DNA of 64,000 nucleotides from contig JAKITO010000002.1 in assembly GCA_021648025.1 (NCBI GenBank), forward strand, positions 62,001 to 126,000. The letters run 5' to 3'. How positions within the stretch are numbered: position 1 is the first letter of the stretch; the number at the start of each line of letters is the position of its first letter. Both the position numbers and the translations under genes were made by a program. The DNA comes from Paracoccaceae bacterium (GTDB lineage Bacteria > Pseudomonadota > Alphaproteobacteria > Rhodobacterales > Rhodobacteraceae). The notes below the pieces were generated by a model. It worked only from the letters and a program-made list of their open reading frames with translations, ran no database searches and was not told where the DNA came from. Shown piece after piece: positions 41,542 to 49,114 of the stretch.

Positions 41542-41746
41542 AATACATTACTTTCACGAAGTTAAAGAAAGTCGCATGGTTAGGTTGTTCCGTGAGTGGT
41601 GGCTTTGGCCTGGGAACATCAGGAAAAGAACCTTGGTATTTCAAGGCTCTCTGCCCTGTCCGGTTCAGGTGCGCATTGATCCGTGTTTGGACCGGAATGT
41701 TTGAAAGACCCTTGTCCATCCCCATTGACCAAGGGGTCTTCAAAAG

Positions 41747-41780
41747 AAACCGGGACGGCGTATTTCGCCGCCCCGGTTTT
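41747..41780 (-). terminator. Terminator of the rpsB-tsf operon
   Basis: AAACCGGGACGGCG (41747-41760), loop TATTT and CGCCGCCCCGGTTTT (41766-41780) form a long stem. In the minus transcript the internal mismatch becomes a G-U pair and the stem is followed by UUUCUUUUG, so it belongs to tsf, which ends 107 bases away. A second hairpin (GACCCTTG 41707-41714 / CAAGGGGTC 41730-41738) lies beyond it. Confidence 0.75.
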
Positions 41781-41886
41781 CGTATTCCAGAACCAAACAA
41801 CCCCGGTCCTGATCCAAAGCGTCATCGATTCGCCAGAGATCATCACACCATTCCGGGTCAACCCCGAGATGGTGCGAGACGCACAG

Positions 41887-42762
41887 TCAGTCTTTGTTCA
41901 TCTTGGCGACTTCTGCGGCAAAGTCTTCTTTTTCGACTTCGATGCCTTCGCCCACTTCCAGACGCACAAAACCGGTAATTTCGGCCCCGGCCTCTTTCGC
42001 GGCAGCGCCAACCGTCAGGTCAGGGTTGACCACAAACGACTGGTTCAACAGGGTCACTTCGCCCATGTATTTCTTCATCCGCCCGACGATCATCTTTTCG
42101 ATCACCTGTTCCGGTTTGCCGCTTTCGCGGGCAATGTCCATCTGGACCTTTTTCTCTTTTGCAACCGCCGCCGGATCAAGGTCCGCCTCGTTTAAGGCTG
42201 CCGGGTTAACGGCGGCAATATGCATCGCGACCTGTTTGCCAAAACCTTCGTCACCGCCAGTCATCGCCACCAGAACGCCGATAGTACCCATGCCAGGGGC
42301 CGCTGCGTTGTGGACGTAAGATACAATTGTTTCACCGGTAAGCGTGGACATGCGGCGCAGTGACATGTTTTCGCCAATGGTGGCGATCATGGCGGTAACC
42401 GTTTCGCCAACCGTTTTACCGTCCATGTCAGCACCGTTCAGCGCTTCAAGGTCATCAACCCCCATGGCCGCTGTGGCAATCGCCGCGACGGTGTTTTGAA
42501 AATCAGCATTTTTGGCAACAAAATCGGTCTCGGAATTGACCTCGACGGCCACGCCTTTGCCGCCTTTGACGCTGACAGCCACCAGGCCCTCGGCAGCAGT
42601 ACGGCCGGATTTCTTGGCCGCTTTGGCCAAGCCTTTGGTGCGCAGAAAATCAACGGCGTCATCCATGTTGCCATCGGTTTCGGTCAACGCCTTCTTGGCG
42701 TCCATCATGCCGGCACCCGTCATGTCGCGCAATTGTTTCACTTGTGCTGCTGTGATTGCCAT
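41887..42762 (-). CDS. tsf: Translation elongation factor Ts
   Basis: EF-Ts recharges EF-Tu with GTP. The 291-residue protein starts with the UBA-like domain [26 protein letters not shown], has the TDF motif [11 protein letters not shown] and the dimerisation/core halves ([14 protein letters not shown]...). Length and sequence are normal. It follows rpsB after 90 bases on the same strand, the usual pair, and ends at a strong terminator. Confidence 0.96.
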   Translation of the reverse strand: MAITAAQVKQLRDMTGAGMMDAKKALTETDGNMDDAVDFLRTKGLAKAAKKSGRTAAEGLVAVSVKGGKGVAVEVNSETDFVAKNADFQNTVAAIATAAMGVDDLEALNGADMDGKTVGETVTAMIATIGENMSLRRMSTLTGETIVSYVHNAAAPGMGTIGVLVAMTGGDEGFGKQVAMHIAAVNPAALNEADLDPAAVAKEKKVQMDIARESGKPEQVIEKMIVGRMKKYMGEVTLLNQSFVVNPDLTVGAAAKEAGAEITGFVRLEVGEGIEVEKEDFAAEVAKMNKD

Positions 42763-42852
42763 GTCCTGGCCTCCTCGAATATCCGTGAATATCAGTTTGG
42801 TTGGGGCAGGTCTGATCCCTGCCCCGTCATGTTTTTCAGACCCAGGCGCCGA

Positions 42853-43707
42853 TTAGCTTGTGGCAGGCGCCGACGCTTCTTCGGCTGGCGCGTCTGCTGT
42901 GGCTTCGGCAGCAGGTTCAGCAGCAGGTTCGACTGGCGCTTCAACCACCGGTGCCTCAGCGATCACCTCTTCCACCGGAGCCTCCTCCAATGCGCCCAGA
43001 TCAACGCCTGCCGCACCCAGTTGTACCGACATGCCGTCAAGGGCCGCACGCGCCGCCAGATCGCAATACAATGCGATTGCACGGGCCGCGTCGTCATTGC
43101 CCGGGATCAGGTAATCAATGCCATCGGGCGAACAATTGGAGTCAACAATGGCGACAACAGGAATGCCCAACTTGTTGGCCTCGGCAATCGCCAGTGCCTC
43201 TTTTTTGACGTCGATGACAAAGACCAGATCCGGCACCGAACCCATTTCACGAATGCCACCCAGGGACGCCTGCAATTTGCTTTGGTCCCGCTCCATGCCA
43301 AGACGTTCTTTCTTGGTCATGCCCTCGGTGTCGCCAAGCATGGCTTCGTCGATCTGCTTGAGGCGGGCAATTGATTTGCTGACGGTTTGCCAGTTGGTCA
43401 ATGTGCCGCCCAGCCAGCGGTGGTTCATGAAATACTGTGCCGATTTGTCGGCCGCATCGGCAATCGGGGCTGCCGCCTGGCGTTTGGTGCCGACAAACAG
43501 AACCCGGCCGCCTTTGGCGACGGTGTCACGGATCACGGTCAACGCCTGGTCAAGCATTGGCACCGTTTGCGTCAGGTCCATGATGTGAATGCCATTGCGC
43601 GCGCCGTATATATATGGACCCATGCGGGGGTTCCAACGCTGCGTCTGGTGGCCGAAGTGAACGCCAGCTTCCAGAAGCTGGCGCAGGGTGAACTCAGGAA
43701 GAGCCAT
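42853..43707 (-). CDS. rpsB: 30S ribosomal protein S2 with C-terminal extension
   Basis: S2 binds the 30S head-body junction and helps recruit S1. The 284-residue protein has all family features ([74 protein letters not shown]). After residue about 233 comes a tail of some 50 residues rich in Ala, Pro and Glu ([14 protein letters not shown]...EEASAPATS), which is common in alphaproteobacteria but long here. A promoter (43831-43859) sits 124 bases upstream. Confidence 0.95.
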   Translation of the reverse strand: MALPEFTLRQLLEAGVHFGHQTQRWNPRMGPYIYGARNGIHIMDLTQTVPMLDQALTVIRDTVAKGGRVLFVGTKRQAAAPIADAADKSAQYFMNHRWLGGTLTNWQTVSKSIARLKQIDEAMLGDTEGMTKKERLGMERDQSKLQASLGGIREMGSVPDLVFVIDVKKEALAIAEANKLGIPVVAIVDSNCSPDGIDYLIPGNDDAARAIALYCDLAARAALDGMSVQLGAAGVDLGALEEAPVEEVIAEAPVVEAPVEPAAEPAAEATADAPAEEASAPATS

Positions 43708-43830
43708 GCGATTATTTACCTTTCCGGTTTTATCCTCGGCGGGGGTCTCGACGCGGATGCGCCAACCGGTGGACCGTCAAGGGATTTCTCCCCCCAAAGG
43801 CCCAACCCCGCCTGCGGGTTTGAAGTCGCG

Positions 43831-43859
43831 CATATAGGACAGGTTTGGGCGCTGCGCAA
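43831..43859 (-). promoter_or_regulatory. Promoter for rpsB-tsf
   Basis: On the minus strand TTGCGC (43854-43859) and TATATG (43831-43836) are separated by 17 bases, placing the start of transcription about 115 bases before the rpsB ATG. The leader contains a stem (AACCCCGC / GCGGGTT, 43803-43819) that could take part in S2 autoregulation or end the olsA transcript. Hexamers are imperfect, so confidence is moderate. Confidence 0.45.
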
Positions 43860-43864
43860 GGGGG

Positions 43865-44689
43865 TTAACGCGCGTCTGTGTGGCCTTGGCGTACGATGGT
43901 TTCCAAATGCACCGCCAGCGACTTGCGGCTTTCGAAACCTGCGACCTTGACGGGCGGGTGGTAAATCACTTCGACGTGGCCCTGTGCCCAGGTGGCAAGG
44001 GTTTTGATCAGATGTGGTGCCAGTTCCATGTCGCCCCACCAGCCGTAAAAGCGTTTGGATTGCCCTTTTGGGGGATGATAAAGCACCGTCACTGGCTGAA
44101 TATACATGTATTCGCGCAGAATTGGCGTGAAGAACGACGCAAAAAGCGTTGTTTTAAATGGCAAAACCCTAAGTCCATCTGACGATGTCCCTTCCGGAAA
44201 GAACAGCAATTTGTGGCCAGCCAGAAGGCGCTGTTCAAAGATATCATTATGCTCGCGCGCACGACGCGGGTTGCGTTCGATGAAAACGGTGCCGGTGGCC
44301 CGGGCCAGCCAGCCGATACCGGGCCAATTGGCGACCTCGGCTTTGGATACGAAATAGATGCGTTTGCGGGCGTTAAGCGCAAATATATCCAGCCATGACG
44401 AATGATTGGCCACCACAGCGCCGCGGTGTTGCATCAATTCACCCTTGGTTTCAAAGCGAATCATCAGGATGCGAAAGGCATTGCGACAGACAAATTGGGT
44501 GATGAACGGCGTCATGGGCCGGTGCAGGCCAAATACCGGCCGTTCGATCAGGCGGACCAGCAGCAGGATAATCAGCCCACCAAACACCAATGCACCAAGG
44601 GACAATCCGCGTATTGCCACCAAAAGCCAGCCGACCGGGGAAACCTTCAAGGCGTCGGGTGGGTTGTCACTTTCCCAGGTCGGGCTCAT
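43865..44689 (-). CDS. olsA: Lyso-ornithine lipid O-acyltransferase (PlsC family)
   Basis: OlsA acylates lyso-ornithine lipid; the PlsC fold also covers lysophosphatidate acyltransferases. The 274-residue protein has one N-terminal membrane helix (GLSLGALVFGGLIILLLVRLI), the HX4D motif NHSSWLDIF, ERNPRRAREHN and the FFPEGTSSDGLRVLPFKTTLF (EGT) motif. It overlaps olsB by four bases and reads in the same direction, which makes an ornithine-lipid role much likelier than a general PlsC. It makes phosphorus-free membrane lipid under phosphate limitation in many relatives. Confidence 0.83.
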   Translation of the reverse strand: MSPTWESDNPPDALKVSPVGWLLVAIRGLSLGALVFGGLIILLLVRLIERPVFGLHRPMTPFITQFVCRNAFRILMIRFETKGELMQHRGAVVANHSSWLDIFALNARKRIYFVSKAEVANWPGIGWLARATGTVFIERNPRRAREHNDIFEQRLLAGHKLLFFPEGTSSDGLRVLPFKTTLFASFFTPILREYMYIQPVTVLYHPPKGQSKRFYGWWGDMELAPHLIKTLATWAQGHVEVIYHPPVKVAGFESRKSLAVHLETIVRQGHTDAR

Positions 44690-45456
44690 GGCTGGCGGCC
44701 TTTGGCATAGATTTGCGCCTGGCGTCGGTTCATATCGCAGGTTTGCAGGATCAGGCAGACGTCAGTGGTGTTAAAGGCGTGATCGACATACGCCCCCTCG
44801 CCCACACTGCCACCCAGACGCAGATAGGCTTTGATCAGGGGCGGCATGGCTATCATGGCATTGCGCCGGTCAAGCGATTGCATCGGTGTCAGGTCCATCG
44901 GCTGAAAATGGTCAGCGCGGGCACGCACCCGCAACGCGGGCGGGGCAAGGTGGTTGTGATGCAGCAGGGATAGCGGGGCCGCGAGGGTTTGGGGATTGGT
45001 GCCATGAAAGCTGGCCACCCCAAACAGGATGTCGATCTGATGATCGGCTACATATCCGGCCAACCCACCCCAAAGGTGATACAGAGCTGTGGTGCCACGA
45101 AAATCCGGATGCAGACAGGACCGGCCCAGTTCAAGCAGAGGTTTATCGCAGTTGGTCAGTACACCCAGGTCATATTCAGATTCGGAATAAAACCCGCCAG
45201 CCCGGTCCGCCTGATCCGATCGCAACAGACGGTACACCCCGGCAAGTCGGCCTGATCTGGTGTCATGAACCAGCATGTGATCGGCGAAGGCGTCGAAGGC
45301 GTCCTGCTCTAACTCAACCGAATGATCCACCATCGCCCCCCCGGCCCCCAATTCCTGTACAAACACCTGATATCGCAGCTGTTGGGCACAGCGACGTTCT
45401 TCGGCAGTCGTGGCAAGGCTAACGCGAAAAGCAGGGAAAGCGGTTGTATCAGGCAT
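44686..45456 (-). CDS. olsB: Ornithine-acyl carrier protein N-acyltransferase OlsB
   Basis: OlsB transfers a 3-hydroxy-fatty acyl chain to the alpha-amino group of ornithine, the first step of ornithine lipid synthesis. The 256-residue GNAT-like (hemolysin-type) protein shows LRYQVFVQELGA, EQDAFDAFADHMLVHD, LLELGRSCLHPDFRG and FGVASFHGTNP, all typical for OlsB. It is coupled to olsA. A phosphate-starvation promoter was not found; the 214 bases upstream contain an inverted-repeat element. Confidence 0.87.
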   Translation of the reverse strand: MPDTTAFPAFRVSLATTAEERRCAQQLRYQVFVQELGAGGAMVDHSVELEQDAFDAFADHMLVHDTRSGRLAGVYRLLRSDQADRAGGFYSESEYDLGVLTNCDKPLLELGRSCLHPDFRGTTALYHLWGGLAGYVADHQIDILFGVASFHGTNPQTLAAPLSLLHHNHLAPPALRVRARADHFQPMDLTPMQSLDRRNAMIAMPPLIKAYLRLGGSVGEGAYVDHAFNTTDVCLILQTCDMNRRQAQIYAKGRQP

Positions 45457-45467
45457 CGGTTACCTTA

Positions 45468-45576
45468 AAGCGTTTCACGTTCGCGTGGAATCACTTGGAT
45501 CGCCGAACGCGTTTGTTCCTCAAACTCTGCCCCGGTGATCAAAGTGATGCTGTGATCCAAATTGAACGCGAAACGC
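45468..45576. repeat. 109-bp element with imperfect terminal inverted repeats (MITE-like)
   Basis: The left end AGCGTTTCACGTTC-N7-ATCAC (45468-45493) is matched by the complement of the right end, AGCGTTTCGCGTTC-N7-ATCAC (45551-45576 read backwards). The two 26-base arms differ at one base outside the N7 core. No gene is inside. AAAGCGTTTC-type elements recur in alphaproteobacterial genomes between genes, so this is probably a copy of such a dispersed element, lying just upstream of olsB. Confidence 0.55.
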
Positions 45577-45670
45577 TGTAAGCAGGATTTGGCGCAGATA
45601 GCGCGAAATGAGCGGCATTTGCAACGCTTGGGTGGAAATGCGGGCGCCATTAACCGATCGTAAACCAGTT

Positions 45671-45853
45671 TCAGGGATCAAAGACAGGAACCAGGGCGAT
45701 CTGGCCTGCGTCGATGACAATTTTTCCGGTCTCGGGAAAGTTAACGGTTATCTTGGCTGTGGTGCTGGATTGTACCTGCCCGGTGCCCCATTCCGGGTGA
45801 TCGGGGTGGCGCACCAGATGACCCGGTGCAAGAATGGCGTTGAGGTTGGTCAT
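45671..45853 (-). CDS. DUF3553 protein
   Basis: This 60-residue protein matches the DUF3553 family (a small UvrD-tudor-like beta barrel): LAPGHLVRHPDHPEWGTGQVQS and KITVNFPETGKIVID. The function is unknown; it often lies next to the CtrA-pathway phosphotransferase gene in Rhodobacteraceae, as here, where chpT is divergent 44 bases away. No signal or membrane part. The start with its partner's start 44 bases apart means the two promoters must overlap coding sequence. Confidence 0.85.
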   Translation of the reverse strand: MTNLNAILAPGHLVRHPDHPEWGTGQVQSSTTAKITVNFPETGKIVIDAGQIALVPVFDP

Positions 45854-45870
45854 TTATTGGCCCGAGGTTT

Positions 45871-45885
45871 GAGTTGAGTTGAGTT
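45871..45885. repeat. GAGTT pentamer repeat in the DUF3553/chpT spacer
   Basis: GAGTT is repeated three times in tandem within the 44-base spacer between the two divergent start codons, directly ahead of the chpT ribosome-binding site. It may be slippage-prone, or simply a short low-complexity stretch. Confidence 0.5.
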
Positions 45886-45897
45886 GGGAGAAATAGC

Positions 45898-46482
45898 ATG
45901 GGTGATAATAGCGTTAATCTGGCGTCTCTGATAGGGTCGCGCATTTGCCATGATCTGATCAGCCCGATTGGGGCAATTTCCAATGGGCTGGAATTGTTGG
46001 ACCTGACCGGCGGTGTGGAAGGGCCTGAGATGGAGTTGATTTCCGACAGTGTCGGCAACGCCGGCGCGCGCATTCAGTTCTTTCGCATCGCTTACGGGGC
46101 GGTGGGGCCGCAGATGATGGGCCATACCGAGGTGTCGGGGCTTTTGAATGATCTGAACCAAGGCGGGCGGATTTTGGTGCAATGGACCCCGCGTGAGGCA
46201 CAATCGCGGGCCGAGGTGCGGCTGGCGTTTCTGGCGTTGCAATGTCTGGAAACGGCGATGCCGTATGGCGGCGTGATTGAGATCTGCTCCTCGGGCGGGC
46301 ACTGGTCGGCCACCGGGACGGCCGATAAACTGAATGTCGATGAAAAGCTGTGGAAAATGGCAGGCGGGGTCGAGATTACCCCGTCGTTGGTTCAGTTCGC
46401 CCTGCTGCCAGTGGCGGCTGCGGATTTGGGACGTAAAGTGACGATGGATCATGACACCGGGACAATAACGCTGCGCTTTTGA
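45898..46482 (+). CDS. chpT: Histidine phosphotransferase ChpT
   Basis: ChpT relays phosphate from CckA to CtrA (and CpdR). The 194-residue protein has the phospho-accepting histidine H18 in SRICHDLISPIGAISNGLELL, the dimerisation helix pair, and a degenerate ATPase-like domain (LNQGGRILVQWTP...TPSLVQFALLPVAAADLGRKV). In roseobacters the pathway controls motility, gene transfer agents and related traits. GGGAG is seven bases before the ATG. Three GAGTT repeats (45871-45885) fill the short spacer to DUF3553. Confidence 0.87.
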   Translation: MGDNSVNLASLIGSRICHDLISPIGAISNGLELLDLTGGVEGPEMELISDSVGNAGARIQFFRIAYGAVGPQMMGHTEVSGLLNDLNQGGRILVQWTPREAQSRAEVRLAFLALQCLETAMPYGGVIEICSSGGHWSATGTADKLNVDEKLWKMAGGVEITPSLVQFALLPVAAADLGRKVTMDHDTGTITLRF

Positions 46483-46495
46483 ATGAACCGGACAC

Positions 46496-46987
46496 TTAGG
46501 GCTGTTCCGGTCGCCGTCTGGGCCAGCCTTGCTTTGGTGGGTTTTCCAACCGTTCGCCATACGCCTGGCGTTCTTCATCGCTCATTTGTTCGACCTGCGC
46601 CAGCCAGGCCAGTTGCAGCGACTGCCGCGCCAGATCCAACTCTGACCTATGGCTGTCCAGAACCACCGAAACCGCATCCGCATCAAACGGTGTGGCGCGA
46701 ATGGTGGCGCTGATGGCCTTAATCTGGCCGCGCCGTTGTTTGACATGACCACTGCGGGCCTGGCGCGAATATGACCGCAGCGCGCGGCGCTGCTCGTCCG
46801 GCAAGGCCCGGTAAAGCACGGCGCCGATGGACCTGGGCGGCGGGCGCATTCCATCCGGTCCGCCAAAGCGCATCATCGCGCCGCCGACCAGGCCGATGAC
46901 CAACAGGTTCAGCGCCAGCGACAGCGCCAGCAATATCCGCACCCATTTGGGTGTTTTGGACCTTGGTTGTTCATGTATTTCAGTCAT
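46496..46987 (-). CDS. CnrX/Spy-like periplasmic sensor protein with membrane anchor
   Basis: This 163-residue protein has an N-terminal membrane helix (ILLALSLALNLLVIGLVGGAMM, about 18-39) and a periplasmic helical domain with the features of periplasmic heavy-metal sensors of the CnrX/ZraP/Spy group (LYRALPDEQRRALRSY, then helices rich in Arg, Gln and Glu, and LENPP near the end). It probably senses periplasmic stress or metal and acts on the neighbouring anti-sigma protein. It directly follows the 120-residue gene (stop at 46988, start at 46987). No metal-binding His/Cys cluster is seen, so a metal is not certain. Confidence 0.72.
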   Translation of the reverse strand: MTEIHEQPRSKTPKWVRILLALSLALNLLVIGLVGGAMMRFGGPDGMRPPPRSIGAVLYRALPDEQRRALRSYSRQARSGHVKQRRGQIKAISATIRATPFDADAVSVVLDSHRSELDLARQSLQLAWLAQVEQMSDEERQAYGERLENPPKQGWPRRRPEQP

Positions 46988-47350
46988 TTACCCATCCTCT
47001 GACACAGCATCTGCCAATGCGCCCATACCCATCAAATCCAATTCCAACCCTTGCCCCATCACCAGTTGCACGGGGTCAGGCAGGAACGAAGGTGGTGCAA
47101 AGCCAATCCAGACACCAACGGCACCGGCGGTGACCAGACCGCCCAGTGTCGGCCAGCCGCCCAGCAGGTGCAGCAACTGCGCCCAGATGCCCGGAGGCAC
47201 ATTTGATTTTGCCTTGACCTCGGTTGCCTGAAACCCGGCTTGCACCAAATCGGCGTCCGCGTACATGCGTGCGCTTAAGCCCCCGGGCATCTCGGGGGCG
47301 CGCGCATTTGCCAAAAGCTGATCCAGTTCATTCATTTGCTTGTCAGTCAT
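46988..47350 (-). CDS. Probable membrane anti-sigma factor (CnrY-like position)
   Basis: No family is recognised by sequence. The 120-residue protein has a cytoplasmic N-terminus with several acidic and helical segments (MNELDQLLANARAPEMPGG), one membrane helix around LGGWPTLGGLVTAGAVGVWIGFAPPSF, and a short outer tail. Size, topology and place between a sigma factor and a CnrX-like sensor fit an anti-sigma factor. It overlaps the sigma gene by eight bases (start at 47350, sigma stop at 47343). Starts at 47356 and 47353 are alternatives (three ATG codons in a row); GGGG lies seven bases before the chosen one. Confidence 0.62.
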   Translation of the reverse strand: MTDKQMNELDQLLANARAPEMPGGLSARMYADADLVQAGFQATEVKAKSNVPPGIWAQLLHLLGGWPTLGGLVTAGAVGVWIGFAPPSFLPDPVQLVMGQGLELDLMGMGALADAVSEDG

Positions 47351-47942
47351 CATCATACCCCAATTCATCCCGTCGCCCGGCCAGAACTGCCACCAGTGCG
47401 CGTTTGCCGCGCGCTGTCAGACTCTCAACCGCCTCTACGTTTATGTCCATCACCGCGGCAATCTCAGGATTGGACATCTCTTGCAAATGGCGCAAGATCA
47501 CCGCCTGCCTTTGACGTTCGGGCAAGTGCATCAGTGCCGCCTGTAACGCATCTTTGCGGGCCGAATCCAACAGGCCGGCAACCACGCCAGCCCCCGGATC
47601 AACCGGTTCCGCCACATCATCAAGGGCCGCCATCCCGCCACTCGCCAGACTTTGGGCACGCCGCTGGATATCAACACACAGGTTCATCACCACCCGGGTC
47701 AACCAGGTCGAGACCTTGGCCCGCCCCGGCTGCCAATTCGGAGCCATGCGCCACAGGCGCAACATTGCCTCTTGCGCCACCTCTTGCGCTTCACCCCGGT
47801 TGCCCAACATCCGCAGTGCCGTGCCATAGGCACGCGGGCCCAGACGCCCGGTCAAATCGCGCGCCGCGGTTGGATCGCCATTGGCAAACAAAACCAGAAG
47901 TGCGTCATCAGAGGGGACCAGAGAGGCAGCCGGTTGGGTCAT
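47343..47942 (-). CDS. RNA polymerase sigma factor, ECF type
   Basis: This 199-residue sigma-70 family protein has region 2 (ALLVLFANGDPTAARDLTGRLGPRAYGTALRMLGNRGEAQEVAQEAMLRLWRMAPNW, given here as short parts: TALRMLGNRGEAQEVAQEAMLRLW) and region 4 with a helix-turn-helix (LPERQRQAVILRHLQEMSNPEIAAVMDINVEAVESLTARGKRAL, core NPEIAAVMDINVEAVES). It is an extracytoplasmic-function sigma factor. I start at the ATG at 47942 (MTQPAAS), as the upstream extension has no homology; MPDLRIPYV at 47969 is possible. It lies between the EF-hand gene and the anti-sigma gene. Its promoter target was not found. Confidence 0.85.
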   Translation of the reverse strand: MTQPAASLVPSDDALLVLFANGDPTAARDLTGRLGPRAYGTALRMLGNRGEAQEVAQEAMLRLWRMAPNWQPGRAKVSTWLTRVVMNLCVDIQRRAQSLASGGMAALDDVAEPVDPGAGVVAGLLDSARKDALQAALMHLPERQRQAVILRHLQEMSNPEIAAVMDINVEAVESLTARGKRALVAVLAGRRDELGYDDD

Positions 47943-47997
47943 CACATACGGTATCCGCAGGTCGGGCATCCAGAGGTTAAAGGGATGCCCGCCATGT

Positions 47998-48474
47998 TCA
48001 GTCCTCAGGCCCGTAGCCACCCAAGCGACCCTTGCCGCGCGTGCTGATCTTTGCTTTTGCCTGGTTGAATTCCTGTTCGGAAATCCCGCCAGAGCCGTCT
48101 TCGTCAAAGTGGGCGAACATCCGCCCGGCTTGACGTGGCCTGGGCATTTCATCGCGCGACAAGACACCGTCGCCATCTATGTCCAGGCGTTCGATCATGC
48201 CAGTGACCCGCTTGCCCACATGTTGCTGTGCCCTTGCGGTCAATTCTCCGGCGCTCAACACGCCATTGCCATCCGTATCGGTATTGTCAAAGCGGGCAGC
48301 ACCCATGGCCTGCAATTCAGGCTGGGTGATCTGGCCGTTGCCATCGGTGTCCAACGCTTCAAAACTGATATTCATTCCGGGCCCCTGAAGGCGTGGCCCA
48401 AAGGCGAACGCCGAAGTTGACGCGAATCCCAATGAGGCAACAAGCACCCCGGTGATGAAATAAGCCTTGTTCAT
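47998..48474 (-). CDS. Secreted protein with four EF-hand motifs
   Basis: This 158-residue protein has a signal peptide (KAYFITGVLVASLGFASTSAFA, cleavage about residue 24) and four canonical EF-hand loops: DTDGNGQITQPE (42-53), DTDGNGVLSAGE (66-77), DIDGDGVLSRDE (98-109) and DEDGSGGISEQE (124-135), each with Asp/Asn at positions 1, 3 and 5 and Glu at 12, so calcium binding in the periplasm is expected. AAAGGA nine bases before the ATG decides the start at 48474 over the ORF start at 48543. It is the first gene of the ECF cassette. Being in this operon, it may be part of the signal or a target; this is inference. Confidence 0.85.
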   Translation of the reverse strand: MNKAYFITGVLVASLGFASTSAFAFGPRLQGPGMNISFEALDTDGNGQITQPELQAMGAARFDNTDTDGNGVLSAGELTARAQQHVGKRVTGMIERLDIDGDGVLSRDEMPRPRQAGRMFAHFDEDGSGGISEQEFNQAKAKISTRGKGRLGGYGPED

Positions 48475-48700
48475 CTCAAACATTCCTTTGTCTGGTATGA
48501 TCGCCCATCTGGCGCCATTCATACCAATCAAACGCAAGGCCAAAAGGTTTCCGTCGCAATAAACGCAAAATAACGGCTCCAGAGGATTTGTGACATCGCG
48601 CCATTTGGCTGTACTTAACGGCGTTTGCCCCTTTCAAAGCGCCCTGTTTTCCTCCAGATAACGCAGAGGTAAAACGCGACTGCAACGACCGAGGCCAAAG

Positions 48701-49102
48701 ATGAGCGACATAAGCATGACCGGCCCCCAATCCGATGAACGCGAACTTTGGCCCGCTTTGGCCAAGGGCTGGCGTCGGAAATGCCCCAGCTGCGGTCAGG
48801 GCAAGTTGCTGCATTCCTATCTTAAAGTGAACGACACCTGTGCTGTGTGCGGACAGGAATTGCACCATCACCGCGCCGACGACGGGCCCGCCTATCTGAC
48901 CATCCTGATCGTCGGCCACATCATGGCTCCGGCGCTTTTGATTGCGTTCAAGGTATTTCGCCCCGAACCTTTGGTGCTGTTCAGCATCTTTGCGGTTGGC
49001 TGCATCGCTTTGTCGCTTTACCTTCTGCCCAGACTGAAAGGTGCGGTGGTCGGATTTCAATGGGCCCGCCGCATGGATGGGTTCGACGATACGATTCGCT
49101 AA
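48701..49102 (+). CDS. DUF983 zinc-ribbon membrane protein
   Basis: This 133-residue protein matches DUF983, found in alphaproteobacteria: a zinc ribbon with two CxxC pairs (CPSCGQGKLLHSY and CAVCGQELHHH), two membrane helices (YLTILIVGHIMAPALLIAF and LFSIFAVGCIALSLYLLP) and a conserved tail RLKGAVVGFQWARRM. Function is unknown. GAGG six bases before the ATG supports it. It is followed after 12 bases by a NUDIX gene and may share its transcript. It is divergent from the EF-hand gene across 226 bases. Confidence 0.87.
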   Translation: MSDISMTGPQSDERELWPALAKGWRRKCPSCGQGKLLHSYLKVNDTCAVCGQELHHHRADDGPAYLTILIVGHIMAPALLIAFKVFRPEPLVLFSIFAVGCIALSLYLLPRLKGAVVGFQWARRMDGFDDTIR

Positions 49103-49114
49103 CTGGGGTACTTG

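Larger units (their letters stand above)
41429..41886. other. Intergenic region between luxR and tsf
   Basis: These 458 bases separate the convergent luxR and tsf genes. They hold a hairpin after luxR (41453-41467), an inverted repeat CCTTACC-CTA-GGTAAGG (41525-41541), another hairpin GACCCTTG/CAAGGGGTC (41707-41738) and the tsf terminator (41747-41780). Reading frames in it have no plausible ribosome site or family. A small RNA between about 41580 and 41780 is possible but not supported by a promoter that I can see. Confidence 0.5.

Noticed and set aside
41519-41978. Open frames in the luxR-tsf spacer (93 and 128 residues)
   Set aside because: They cross the terminator hairpins, lack ribosome sites and show no recognisable domain.
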